Below are positions 48,777-60,772 of a stretch of DNA of 64,000 nucleotides, piece by piece. A program made the position numbers and the translations under genes. The notes under the pieces are model-generated. The model was not told the DNA's origin. It saw only the letters and a program-made list of their open reading frames with translations, and searched no databases. The stretch is from Glandiceps talaboti (taxonomy: Eukaryota > Hemichordata > Enteropneusta > Spengelidae): contig NC_135570.1 of assembly GCF_964340395.1 (NCBI RefSeq), positions 15,132,822 through 15,196,821 on the forward strand, given 5' to 3'. Numbering within the stretch: position 1 is the first letter of the stretch; each line of letters starts with the position of its first letter.

Positions 48777-49700
48777 ATGGGGCAATCTGTGGGTGTCTCT
48801 GTGTCAACATTATTTATGGGGCAATCTGTGGGTGTCTCTGTGTCAATATTATTTATGGGGCAATCTGTGGGTGTCTCTTTGTCAAAACTATGGGGCAATC
48901 TGTGGGTGTCTCTTTGTCATCATCTATGGGGTATCTGTGGGTGTCTCTTTGTCAAAACTATCTATGGGGCAATCTGTGGGTGTCTCTGTGTCAACATTAT
49001 TTATGGGGCAATCTGTGGGTGTCTCTTTGTCAAAACTATCTATGGGGCAATCTGTGGGTGTCTCTGTGTCAACATTATTTATGGGGCAATCTGTGGGTGT
49101 CTCTTTGTCAAAACTATCTATGGGGCAATCTGTGGGTGTCTCTTTGTCAACATTATTTATGGGGCAATCTGTGGGTGTCTCTGTGTCAACATTATTTATG
49201 GGGCAATCTGTGGGTGTCTCTGTGTCAACATTATTTATGGGGCAATCTGTGGGTGTCTCTGTGTCAACATTATTTATAGGGCAATCTGTGGGTGTCTCTG
49301 TGTCAACATTATTTATGGGGCAATCTGTGGGTGTCTCTGTGTCAACATTATTTATGGGGCAATCTGTGGGTGTCTCTGTGTCAACATTATTTATGGGGCA
49401 ATCTGTGGGTGTCTCTGTGTCAACATTATTTATGGGGCAATCTGTGGGTGTCTCTTTGTCAACATTATTTATGGGGCAATCTGTGGGTGTCTCTGTGTCA
49501 ACATTATTTATGGGGCAATCTGTGGGTGTCTCTGTGTCAACATTATTTATGGGGCAATCTGTGGGTGTCTCTGTGTCAACATTATTTATAGGGCAATCTG
49601 TGGGTGTCTCTTTGTCATTATCTATGGGGTATCTGTGGGTGTCTCTGTGTCAAAACTATCTATGGGGCAATCTGTGGGTGTCTCTTCGTCAACATTATCT
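48777..49700. repeat. 39-bp minisatellite, about 23 copies, open in three frames
   Basis: The unit is GGCAATCTGTGGGTGTCTCT plus GTGTCAACATTATTTATGG, with occasional TTTGTC/AAACTATC variants and a few truncated units. Because 39 is divisible by 3 and the unit has no plus-strand stop, all three plus frames stay open; the longest reads 341 codons (MGQSVGVSVSTLF repeats). There is no splice or promoter support for translation. Confidence 0.95.
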
Positions 49701-50336
49701 CGAGAAACATTTGTGGAAATTAAATTTGTTGGGTTTTGATATTCTTTGGGTACAAATATGTGTGTACATTCTACTGGTTTTTGAATAAACTCACGGTGAT
49801 CAATGGGCTCTATAGTTTGTATAGGTTTTTTTTAAATGATTAAAAGGGAGAATTTTTTGACCACAGTACTGAGTGATTGTGGTCATATATTTTTAGTAGA
49901 GAAATTCATATGAAGAAATTTGTATAACAAGCATTATAATTGATGAAATTCTGTGTTACTATTTCTACCTGAACAACAAATCTCAGTGTTAAGAAAAGAC
50001 AATGAGAATAATCCAGTGAAAACATCTCTATGTTATCAAATTAATTAATATAAAATGACAACCATCTACAAATTTATACTTGTACAAACTTGTGTATAAA
50101 AAGAATTGGTACAAATAATATTTTGGTTAACCCTAATTCTGCCTCAGCTATTATCTTTTGTCTTTAAAATAACTCCAAAGAGTTTTAATGAAACTAGTAC
50201 AAATTTGCCAAACTTATTTATAAATGATTCCTCTCTCTACCAAGGGGTCATGTGTTTGTACACAAGTTATTACTACAACAAGATTATTTTGCACACAAGT
50301 GGTTCGCATTGAATTTTATGTATCTTCAGAATTATG

Positions 50337-50550
50337 AAATTGCTACAAAATTTGGTATTCTTTGTTTTCAGCTGAAGGGTCCTATTTAAATCATAAGATC
50401 TCTAAATGGCCAATCCTATGACAACATAGTAGTGGGGGGGGGGGGGGTAATTGTTACAAAATTTGGTGTTCTTTGTTTTCAGCTGAAGGGTCCTATTGAA
50501 ATCATAAGATCTCTAAATGGCCAATCCTATGACAACACAGTAGTGGGGGA
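50337..50550. repeat. Tandem duplication of about 105-110 bp ending in a poly-G tract
   Basis: The block with TTTGTTTTCAGCTGAAGGGT and CTCTAAATGGCCAATCCTAT occurs twice (about 50345-50447 and 50456-50550). Each copy ends in GTAGTGGGGG followed by a G-rich run. Confidence 0.9.
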
Positions 50551-51508
50551 GGGGGGGGGGATTGATGCCCTATATATTTTCAATTTGATGAAACACTTAA
50601 GTTTTCAGTTTCACTTCTTTAGAGTTAATATATAATATGTTTAAAAACGCCTACAAATGAAAGTGTTACATCCCAATACAATTTCAAAAAGACACTCGTA
50701 TATATTAATTAGATACTGGTTAGAAGTTAGAAGATTAGTTGGTTATTAGTTATTAATTGGGTGCAAATTATAGGATAAAGTCGAATTTAAATGCCAGGGA
50801 AAAAAGAAGAGTGCCTTCTTGAAGCAATATTGGGATAATAAAACTTGTTTGTAGTTTGTTCAAGTAAATTGATGAACTTAGTGTCTAGCTATAAACTTAT
50901 TTGTATTTCATTTCGAAATCTAAAGTTACTGTATTACAATTTGAAGGTTCTAAGATGTTGGGGAGAAATACTGTTTTCATTCTGGCTTTTCTTGGTTGAA
51001 TAATAAAATTAGAATATAGTATTTTGTGAACAGAAAATGTAGCCAGGATTATAACGGTACATTAGAGTTCCTGTGAGTTTGGATTTGGGGTTTCCACGAA
51101 ACATGTTGTTTTAATTTATTGATAGTGTTTTGGTCTTTCAGTTAAATAAACCTTTTTCTTTTACAGTTTCCAAAAGAAGAGTTGAAGAGTCGCTTGTTAA
51201 TCTTGTTTCCCTAACTTGTGGTTTTTTGTGTACAAACAAATATCCCTCCTGGTAGAAAGAGGATTCATTTAACCCCCTCCCCAGTAGAAAGAGGAATAAC
51301 TTCCCCCTCTGACTTTTAAGGTTTTGACTTGTATGACCGAATTTGATAACTTAGTTTTAACAAGTAGAACTTTGTATCAGGTTGTCGTTTATACAATAAA
51401 CTTGATAGCATAAAAATAGTTTCGCTAGACAAATTCTATTGTCTATTCTTAGCATTGGGATCTATGCTTCAGGTAGAAATACAACAGTGTGGGAGAGCAT
51501 CAGCGATT

Positions 51509-52320
51509 GCAGGGCTTTAATTTAGTAAATATTAATATGCATCATGACTAAATGTTTGCTCACCGTGCCATGGGTTTTGAGAAATTGATTAGGAATTATT
51601 TTGTTGGTTATTTTACACTTCCGGAAATGGCATCATTTGTACGACCGATTTTTTGTGTGAAATATAGTAATTATAGGGCCTTAATTTTGAATGTAAATTA
51701 GTATTGAGACACAAATGTTTGGTCAACTATGCAATGGCTTATCTTATGAATTATTTTACACTTCTGGTATGTAGCAACATTCGAATGAACACAATAGTAA
51801 TTATAGTTAACTATAATTATAATTTAGTTAGTATCGAGACACAAATGTTTGATCTCCCAAATGGTTGGTCACTGTGGTGTCATAGGTTTTGAGAAGTTAA
51901 CTAGAATGTTTCTTATTTTTTTACACTGGAAATGGCAACATTTCGACGAACCATTTTTTTTTTTTGATAATTATAGAGCCTTAATTTTATATGTAAATAA
52001 AGACACAAATGTCTGGTCCACTGTGTCATGGCTATAAGAATTCACTAGAATTGTTTCTTATGAATTATTTTACACATCTGGAAATAGCAACATGTGGACA
52101 GGGCCTGATTTTGTATGTAAATTAGTATCTTGACACAAATGGTTGATCACTATGTCATAGGTTTTGAGAAATTGTATGGCTAGAATTCTTTCTTATACAT
52201 TATTTTTACACTTTTGGAAATTGCAAAATTTGGACGAATGAGTTTTTTCTGAACAATGATAAATATAGGGCCTTCAATTTGGTATCGAGACACATATTTG
52301 ATTACTATATCAGGGGTATA
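51509..52320. repeat. Degenerate tandem repeat, about 120-180 bp unit, about 6 copies
   Basis: Each unit contains a version of AGGGCCTTAATTTT, GAGACACAAATGTTTG, TCATAGGTTTTGAGAA and GAATTATTTTACACTTCTGG. Divergence is high, so the array is old. No coding potential is seen. Confidence 0.8.
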
Positions 52321-52639
52321 TAACTGAAGCGGTGTCATTATTTGGTATTATAATTTATAAATTTTCTCAACATCCAAAATAAATTTGGTACACATTTTGG
52401 TTGTTATGCAGTTATTAGATATATTTGTAATATTATAAACAAACTTATCTTTTTCATCATCATCATCATCTTCAAAGAAGAATGTCTTTACGGAAATAAC
52501 GCTAAACAAATTTTAAATTTGTAACATGAATGAAAAAAATATGTGCTGCAGAGCAAAATACATGGGTTTTAATTTTGTATGATTAGCACTTTAATGAAAG
52601 GAATATTTCAAATCAACTTTGTATTTCTAGAAACAACCA

Positions 52640-53155
52640 TGGGGGCATATTTATTTTACATTTAGTTAACTAGTTTTTGTGAAAACTTTTACTTTTAGTA
52701 TGGGAGCCCTAAATAGAAGTGGCATATCTTGAAAAAAAACTATTTTAAGTTTACAGTTGGTTAACTAGTTTTGGGGTAATTTTAGTATGGAAACCCTAAA
52801 TAGAAGTGGCATATCTAGAAAAAAAACTATTTTAAGTTTACAGTTGATTAACTAGTTTTGGTGTAATTTTAGTATGGAAACCCTAAATAGAAGTGGCACA
52901 TCTTGAAAAAAAACTATTTTAAGTTGCATTTGGTTAACTAGTTTTGGTGTAATTTTAGTATGGGAACACTAAATTGAAGTGGCACATCTTGAAAAAAAAC
53001 TATTTTAAGTTTACAGTTGGTTAACTAGTTTTGGGGTAATTTTAGTATGGAACCCTAAATAGAAGTGGCACATGTAGAAACAACCTATTTTAAATTTACA
53101 TTTGGTTAACTAGCTTAGAGTAATTTTAGTATGGGAACACTAAATAGAAGTGGTG
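52640..53155. repeat. About 88-bp tandem repeat, 6 copies
   Basis: The unit holds GGTTAACTAGTTTTGG, AATTTTAGTATGGAAACC, CTAAATAGAAGTGGCA and GAAAAAAAACTATTTTAAG. Copies start near 52664, 52757, 52843, 52932, 53019 and 53104. Confidence 0.9.
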
Positions 53156-53356
53156 TTCGGTGGTTACACGCAATGGCTTTCAGTTTTTGTTTGGTAAATA
53201 GTCTAATATAAACATCTATGATTTTTCATTTGAACATGGCAAAATACAATTGTTTAATTTAAGTTTTGAAAGAAACGTGTATACCGGAGGTGTCTGAATT
53301 TAGAGGAATCTGGGTACCCGAGAGCAGCTTTGTGTACATGACTATGTATGACGTAT

Positions 53357-54001
53357 CTATTCAAATTTGTTTGTCGATAAATTTTGGGTTGTATTTTGTA
53401 TTCGTAGATAAATTTTGATATGTATTTTATATTTGTATTTTGCGTTCTTAATGTTTTCGAAAATGGGGAATATTACAGTCTGTGACACTTGAACAACCAA
53501 TGACAAATTTTCCTCCTGACAAAACCCTCTAAATCCTAACCTGTCAACCCGGGCCGCCACCATCCCGCCAAAAAAGGTACCACGCCGAAATTGCCCCCAT
53601 TCCCATACAACGGGCCCAAATGCAGCAGAAACAAACATTGCAAACCGACTTATCTCATATACCATCCGTCGACATTCTCGCAGGGACCATACCATGACAA
53701 ATTGACGAACCAATACGCAAACCATAGACTTCCATTCTCGAACAGTCTCTATTGAACGGCGAACAAACATCTGAACCAAACACAGCATCCATACGGTGAT
53801 ACACGTTGAAATTTTTCCTTCCATCTTCCTCTTTTCGACCAGTGAGCGAAGAACACAGCATCCAGCATCCAGGACCCATACCAAACATCGGAATATTCTT
53901 CTATCATCATCCACTCGCAGCAGTTCAACCAGGTTTCGGATATATACCATGACGACATAGACCAGAGTTAGCAGCACAATACACGGGGAACCAGTATCCA
54001 T
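53357..54001 (-). CDS. Unrecognised single-exon ORF with TATA-box promoter, about 214 aa
   Basis: The open frame runs from an ATG at 54058 (233 codons), but that ATG overlaps a TATATAAA box (54058-54065). The first start that a TATA-driven transcript would contain is the Met at 54001, giving about 214 residues. The N-terminus from there is MDTGSPCIVLLTLVYVV, a hydrophobic stretch fitting a signal peptide or membrane anchor. The middle is rich in Arg, Val and Cys (FRCLVWVLDAGCCVLR, TVWMLCLVQMFVRR), and the tail is Lys/Asn-rich and may be read-through beyond a real domain. CCAAT motifs lie upstream, near 54103 and 54265. I do not recognise the product. GC content is higher than in the surroundings. 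Overlapping open frames on the same strand mean coding status is uncertain. Confidence 0.35.
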   Translation of the reverse strand: MDTGSPCIVLLTLVYVVMVYIRNLVELLRVDDDRRIFRCLVWVLDAGCCVLRSLVEKRKMEGKISTCITVWMLCLVQMFVRRSIETVREWKSMVCVLVRQFVMVWSLRECRRMVYEISRFAMFVSAAFGPVVWEWGQFRRGTFFGGMVAARVDRLGFRGFCQEENLSLVVQVSQTVIFPIFENIKNAKYKYKIHIKIYLRIQNTTQNLSTNKFE

Positions 54002-54057
54002 CTTTGTTTTTCGTTTGCTGGAGTCGCAGGGACAGTTTGAAAATGTATCGCCCGTCA

Positions 54058-54065
54058 TTTATATA
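54058..54065 (-). promoter_or_regulatory. TATA box for the 53.4-54.0 kb ORF
   Basis: TATATAAA on the minus strand. Start sites normally lie about 25-30 bp downstream, here near 54030, just before the Met at 54001. Confidence 0.45.
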
Positions 54066-54822
54066 GCCAAACCAAGGTGTTACATTCCTATCGAGAACCA
54101 TGAACCAATCAGAACTTGAGGATCCAAATTTTCCTCTACCCGTCCAGCTGCAGGTGTACTATGACGTAGTGACAATTATTGTGTTTGTAAGACTAGTTAG
54201 GTGTTGTTTGTTACAAATTGGCCAATCACTTGACAGGGAGTACACGTGTTAGATTTGACAGATAACCAATCAAAAGTCCGGAGTTAATTTCTCCACATTC
54301 TTTTATTTTACAGGAATACAAACTTATGTAACGTACACAGGGGTTGCCCACTATGTAATGAAGGTATAGACTGTAGCGTTCCTCGCTAAATGTGTTCAAT
54401 GATGGGTGCGCCGATATTGTTGATGAATTATGAACGTTCGTAAATGTGTCGACCCCCGTTTGAATGAAAGTATAAGGTATAAAATTACGTGAAAACCAGG
54501 ACGTTTTGGCGGGGGCTATTGTCTTGCAATAAGGTGTTGTATTTTGTTATTGGTATAATTGACATATAGTTTATTTATTTATTTATTTATTTATTTAATG
54601 GAAGGCAAGTCCCACTTAAAGGCTCTTAAAAATGAAAAAAGAGAAGAATACAAAACACAGAAACACTCGTCGTCAAACGAAGAAAACTTAGACTAATAAA
54701 ATGCATACAAAACACATCGCAGGACATACTATATACAATCAATATTGCCAGGTGGAGATGACAATCTTGCAAAATTGCGCATGCGTGTTTTTTCTTTAAT
54801 TTAACTTATTCGAAATACTACT

Positions 54823-54853
<31 letters not shown>

Positions 54854-56908
54854 AGCCCACTAAGTTGTCATACATCTCTGAATGGCACAATGTTTAAAAA
54901 CATTAATTCTATAGCTACTGGCATCAGGTCTAAAATACGTCAGGTTTCTAGTTCTCTTAATCTTATGTGGAACACTAAAACGTAAATTAGAGTGAATATA
55001 CGGACTCATAAACATTATTTGCACACTTGTATAAGAATACAATGTACCATGTCCTCCACTGAGAGAGGATTGGGCAAATCGAAAAACTCATCGAAAAATA
55101 TGCATGATTATGACGGTTAAACAAATATCATTTTAATACTTTTTTCTGAACCCTGTTCAATGCTATCCTGTACTTTCTTTTGCCAAGAGGACCAAATGAT
55201 TTAGCCGTAATCCAGAATACATGTACTTCAGACATAGGTAACATAGATAGTTTTATGTAAGAGAACGTATGCAAATGAAATAATTACAATTTCTTTTTAT
55301 AAAACCCAGCCGGGGGGGGGGAGGGGGAGGGGGCTTCCACTGACTATGATTCCACGGTCACATCAATCAAGAGTTTGATGGAGTTAATTTCTTTACGTTT
55401 ATGGATTTTGCACGACAAACGTACATACTATATACAGGGTTACACACTACACCGGCACAGAAGATAAAATTTCCGGCAAAATGGCGCCAAAATATATGTA
55501 TTTGGTAAGCATTACGAGCGTGAGAGTTGCATCCCTACTCCCACCCTACCCCTTACGTCAAAGGGTATAAAATTAGAATGTCTAAGTCAGTCAGGTATGA
55601 ATGTCGTGAATATGACATCTGCCGAAATAAGCATTTTATTACACGACAAGACAAGACAAGTCGAATATGGCATGTATATACACTCACATAGTTTATTAAT
55701 ACTTCCCTGAAAATCAAGGTTCTTAATATCTCTCTGAATATTGATATCAACTAAATAAACTAATTATGATATCATTTTGACCTCAAACATTGTTCGATGA
55801 CCAAAGAGTTTGTATCGATTTATTTAACTGAGAATAAATTGAGTTTTCTTGAAGAAACTAACAGCAAATTTTTAGAAAATAGAATTAGGGCAGAGGCACA
55901 TTTTACTTTGACACATTGTATTATCTAACTTTGCATTATAATTGTTTTGTGATTTTGGCATCCCATCGCTGCCTCCGGTTCCACATCCCACTGCTATAAC
56001 ATCCCACCAGTGCCACCAATGTACATTAATATAAGAACCCCCAGTCAATTGCTACGGACAACCATGCAGTGAATCATATCAATTGTTAATTGTGAGGAGG
56101 GGGTGGGTCTCAAAGAAATCAAGGGGGAATGATAAGATATTGGTGATAATGTGATGGAGTGGGGATGTTATCCTCGATCCCAACAAGGTCGGTAATGCAA
56201 CCATCTAGTCTTTGGTAGTTCTGTCTTTCAGCTCTGCCATGTGGATTCAAACTTAATTTATACAACTTACGTCTTAACACAAGTGAACTGTGGTGGTAGT
56301 AATGTGAAACAACCAATGTCTTTACATATATTTCCTTTCATTAAAAATTATACTTACTTCAAAACTAACTACATAAAAGGTGCAATCCCTCTAATTAGAA
56401 GATTTACCTGTCTACTAGTCACCGATGTTGTATGACACGTGATCGTGTGATTTATTGTTACGTTCTTTCACAGACAGTAGAGGGGTCACTCTCTATCAAT
56501 CTTTATACTAGTAACCTGTCAATTTTATATCAACTTGACCAACTCAGGCTGTTCATGCCAAGCTCTATGACAAGGTAATTTACGTTCTTTCAATAGAAGT
56601 AGAGGGAATGTATTCAAGTCAAAACGTTGTCATGTTAGACTGTAGACATAACAAGGAAACAACAATCTAAGAATACTACACACCCCTATACGTTTATCAT
56701 CATTCTTCAGGAGACACGACGCGTACGAACGAAGGCACGTACGCCGCGCGCGGTGCGATGGTGCCTGGTAACACGTTGCCATGACGCTTTGTTTACCAGA
56801 ATGCATGCCGGGTAGTTCTTTCATCAGCATACTAACGTTAACGATTGCTGACAAAGTTTTCTCTATCTATTGCGATATCTCACGAGTAATTTACCAAGAC
56901 ACTTGAAA
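54066..56908. other. Intergenic; no recognised gene
   Basis: Contains TTTA (54566-54598) and CAA (54822-54852) microsatellites, a G-rich tract at 55310-55332 and, at about 56640-56690, a diverged piece of the hAT-like MITE end (GGAAACAACAATCT..CTACACACCCCT). The last 200 bp are GC-richer (56715-56830) and probably hold the promoter of the gene that begins at 56909. Confidence 0.5.
54566..54598. repeat. TTTA microsatellite
   Basis: (TTTA)n, about eight units. Confidence 0.9.
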
Positions 56909-59419
56909 ATGTTACACTGCAACATGATGACAGAGATTCAGAGTAAAGGTAGGAGTGATTTAAAGGGTATCTATTGATAACTGACAATATTTTTGGAGTG
57001 ATAAAAAGAATCATGACTATTCGTGATCAGGGCGAAACAAAGCAGATATTACGACCAATACATTTGGAGAAAACGCTGTCCCGATATGTAGCTACCGCAT
57101 CTTACCGAATCCTACCCTTTGTTATCCCTTTCAATCAGATATTATCCGAGTAGCTGCAGAAATTGCAGATATCGTACCTCGAGAGGTCCTTTCTGCAACT
57201 CAATATGAACAATTGGTAAGACTGGTAACTTGTGACAAGATAGGGTATTAGTATTATTCAAACAGATAGCTAGGAAGAAAATATTTTGATAGCAACACAA
57301 TAAAAACGTTGTAGATTTTGCAAGCATTCAGTCAGCGATTTCTGAATAAGCAGCCTATCTCTGAGATTTACCGATGAGGAAAATAGAATTTCGCGAAGCT
57401 GTACGAGTTTGGAGTCCAAATTGTTTTCAATTCTACACAATAAAGACACGCTACTAGACTACTCTTATATACTTCTTGCGTGTATCGAAATTCTTACACA
57501 ACATACCTACGATTGTTTTTGTTCTTGAATATTTTAGAGTCATGGTTGCGATTGTCGCTAACAAGTCCACTGTGTATAGGCCTACTTTATTTTGACTTTG
57601 GTACTGAGTCTATGTATATTTTTATTTCTTCAGCAGTGTCAATATATACCGGAATCATCCATCGAACAACCAGAAAGTTTCACGAACAACTCAGAACACT
57701 ATGTAAGTAATTGACACAACTAGTATATCACACGTATGTCAGTTATATCGTTATAAAACCGATGTGAGCATGCTACAGGTTGCCAATTCAAAGTATACTA
57801 TGTTTTGGTAGTTTGGTCACTTTGTTGTATGGATAGTATAATGTAATTTCTCCTCTATCTTGCCAGACTCCATCTAATAATAGCATTGGTCAGACTCCTA
57901 GTAGAAATAACCCGTGTATTTACTTTGCATCCCCCATGACAAGATGGGGTACAACGTATCCAGATTTCTCTTTATCAGATGAAGCTGAGTATAGTGATGG
58001 GTGAGTACAAGCAATGTCTTCATAATTATTTTTTGTAATTACTCTAGGCTTTCCTCTCATGTCTGACAATAATTACTCTGTGACAATAGAAACTCCAGAC
58101 GTTGAACAGAACATCAAAATATCAAATATACTTCATTGAAATATTCGCAGTTACGAATACTTTCATAAACTTTCATTTCAGATTACAATTTGAATATCAC
58201 AATCCTTGGTCTACAACCTCTCCATATTACTTGCAATCTACTCCATCAACTCTAGTAGTCACACCACGTGACACTACGTCAACCAATCACAACAAAGCAC
58301 CATGTACACCGGTTCTACCATACAATCCATTGCTATTGTCAAATTCTAGATATTCGAACCCAAGAAAGAGAAGTCTCAATTAGTAAGTATAAAATCTCGC
58401 GCTACACTGAAACTGAATGGAATAAGTTACCTTTTTTATCACGTGGTTGTTTTTGATACATGGCAAGACATCCAATGAATCAAATTGGAAGTAATGCTTC
58501 GCCTTGTAAGTGAAAACGATATAATATACACAAGTGGCGATGAGGGACAGAGGGACAGATGTCGATGAGGACTTGGGCGAATTTAGTTCGTGTAACAAGT
58601 ATCAAGATATTCTGAATACATTCTTGATCATATGGACGAATTGAAAGTATGTAGTGAATGAAATTTCAAAAATCTTTCAAAGCATCCACTATTCATTAAA
58701 CAGAAATGAGTGTAATTTTGAAAGGGTGGTGAAACCTGAAACATCATTATCGAGTAAAAAATAGTTTCCATAGCATTAGTTAATGGCAACTCAAGCTACT
58801 TGAACACAGTGACAACATTATTTTAATCTTATCCATCGCTATTGTTCATTTCAGTGATATTTATACATCAACACCTGTCACCAAAAGACTTAGATCTGAC
58901 ATTCACGGTGACTTGTTTGATGATAACGAGACTGTCTTTTCACCAACAAATGGGTGCTTTAAAATCAGAAGACGACAAACCCGACAACACAAGTGAGTAT
59001 AAGAAAGACAAGAATAGTCACATAACGGATACACTTGCTTTGGATCAGTACACTTTTCTGAGTTACTGATTACCTCCTATTCACACAATATTTAACCACG
59101 TCGCGGTGTGATCGATCTTCGAACTCTTTGATCAACCTTCGAACTCTTTGATCGACATTTGAACTCCTTGAACAACCGACGACAATAAATTTTGCCTACA
59201 CAAATTATATAGAATGTTCTCCTTTCATTAATATTTGGGAAAACTAAATATATTGATCGAATTACGACGTTTACTTTGGTTCAAAAATAGTTTCTTTTGT
59301 TTACCTTTTACTCATAATTGTACTTTATTTTCTGTTTTCTTTGTAGGGGTTTGTTCAGGAGAGTTGTCAATAGAGCCAGGAGTGCAGTCGCCTCTGTCAA
59401 GGCTCATTTCAAACACTAA
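56909..59419 (+). CDS. Unrecognised 243-aa Ser/Thr/Pro-rich protein with basic C-terminus, 7 exons
   Basis: Join 56909-56948, 57139-57215, 57634-57702, 57867-58000, 58182-58382, 58855-58992, 59347-59419. All junctions are GT/AG, phases match throughout, and the 732 nt give 243 codons plus stop. I do not know the family. The N-terminus is a short predicted helix (DIIRVAAEIADIVPREVL). The middle is low-complexity and rich in S, T, P, N and Y, with several S/T-P sites (TPSNNS, QTPSRN, TSTPVTKRLR) that look like proline-directed kinase targets next to basic clusters (NPRKRS, TKRLR). It continues FDDNETVFSPTNGCFKIRRRQ and ends in an Arg/Lys-rich amphipathic tail (GLFRRVVNRARSAVASVK). A small nuclear or cell-cycle-regulated protein would fit, but that is inference. 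The start could instead be Met6 or Met7. Exon 3 begins with a CAGCAG acceptor, so one Gln may be optional. Confidence 0.72.
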
Positions 59420-60011
59420 TTAAAAAGAACTTTACAAATATTTAACTTTTGAATTTTAAAAAAATTGTATAATGTTATTTTTGAGAAAATATATGAGATA
59501 TTATTTATAAGAAAGACAATATATAACTTATTTTCTAAAACGACTTGTTGTCTTGTCAGATTAATGTAGATGATATATTTATTCTTCTTAATGTCTTTAA
59601 GACGTTTTCGAGTGTACATCGCCCAATTTCAATTTCTTGAATGGGGAACAAAAGTGAGATTGATTTTGCCTAAGCAGGATTTCTCACACTTACTAAGATA
59701 TATATAAGGAAATTCATTTTCACCAACCATGTTGCACGTGACCTGTCTACAATAGATGTACAAAACAAATATTGCATAGAAGAGACTCGTTATAGAATAG
59801 GGTGAAGCATTATGGGTATTAAAGTTAACAATGATAGGAGCTCCATAGATTTCAAGTAATAATTATGAGCCACGATGTGAAAAAGACGTGTGATTCTGAA
59901 GTACTTGCCAATGAGGAGATAAAATGAGACAAATGGTAAAAGTACTAGATTTGTAAGGACAATGACCTCGGTGACAATGAGTCTTTACTAAATAATAAGT
60001 GTTTGTTGTAG

Positions 60012-60075
60012 TGATGATGACGACAGCGATTACTCACCTGACTTATACCTAGATTCCTGTATTTGTTCAAAATGA
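60012..60075 (+). CDS. Possible alternative last exon of the 56.9-59.4 kb gene
   Basis: After a GTTTGTTGTAG acceptor, a phase-compatible frame encodes DDDDSDYSPDLYLDSCICSK and then TGA. It could join to the phase-2 donor at 58382 or 58992, replacing the basic tail with an acidic one. An AATAAA lies downstream at 60767-60772. Transcript data are needed; this is a weak call. Confidence 0.25.
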
Positions 60076-60766
60076 TATGACATGAAAAGTGTTCTGCCAC
60101 AGTATCTTATTTTCTCTACATTAGTTTTCTAAATTCAAACTTTATCATGATCAGACAAAGGTATTTTTGATCAGTTCAACACGTTAAAATAGTAAAAGAG
60201 AACAGACTTTTAGTCCTTTACTTAAAAAAAACGGGGATGAAGGTATGAGGGAAGAATTTGAGAGCTGAGATGACATCTTGTCCTCCTGTGATGATGATAA
60301 CAACTTACAGTTTACAGCAACTACACGCAGTGATAGGCTCATGGAAATTAAAAAAAAATAATTAGAATATAAACTAAGGTGAAATTGAAACAAATGACAC
60401 GGTGCCATAAAAGAGGCTGTGGTTTACGACGATGAATTTAGGTAAACGTATTACACCTGGGTGCTCTTCACGGCGTGCTGCCAGTGCATAGTGATACACA
60501 GGTAGGCGATCCTCCTCCTAGGAGGCGATCAGGCTAAAAAATGTAAACATGTACCAAGAAGGTCAATTCAGGCAAAATAACGAAGGTAAAATAGCAATGA
60601 ACGATTAGCCGACATCTATACATCGGATTTTAAAGGTTGTATCATCGCTTACATATTAAAACAGATGTTGTATATATTCTATCAACACGATCATACATCC
60701 GTTGTACCAATATTAGTTACCGCCCACTTTCAATGCTCTGAACTTTTAACATTACTTATCCTGTGA

Positions 60767-60772
60767 AATAAA
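60767..60772 (+). terminator. Candidate polyadenylation signal (AATAAA)
   Basis: AATAAA inside CTGTGAAATAAAGTATTCTG. It is the first canonical plus-strand signal I noticed downstream of the seven-exon gene, but its use is unproven. Confidence 0.35.

Noticed and set aside
48761-49788. A 341-codon ORF (MGQSVGVSVSTLF repeats) as a repetitive protein gene
   Set aside because: Three plus frames are equally open because the 39-bp unit has no stop. No frame shows codon preference, promoter or splice evidence.
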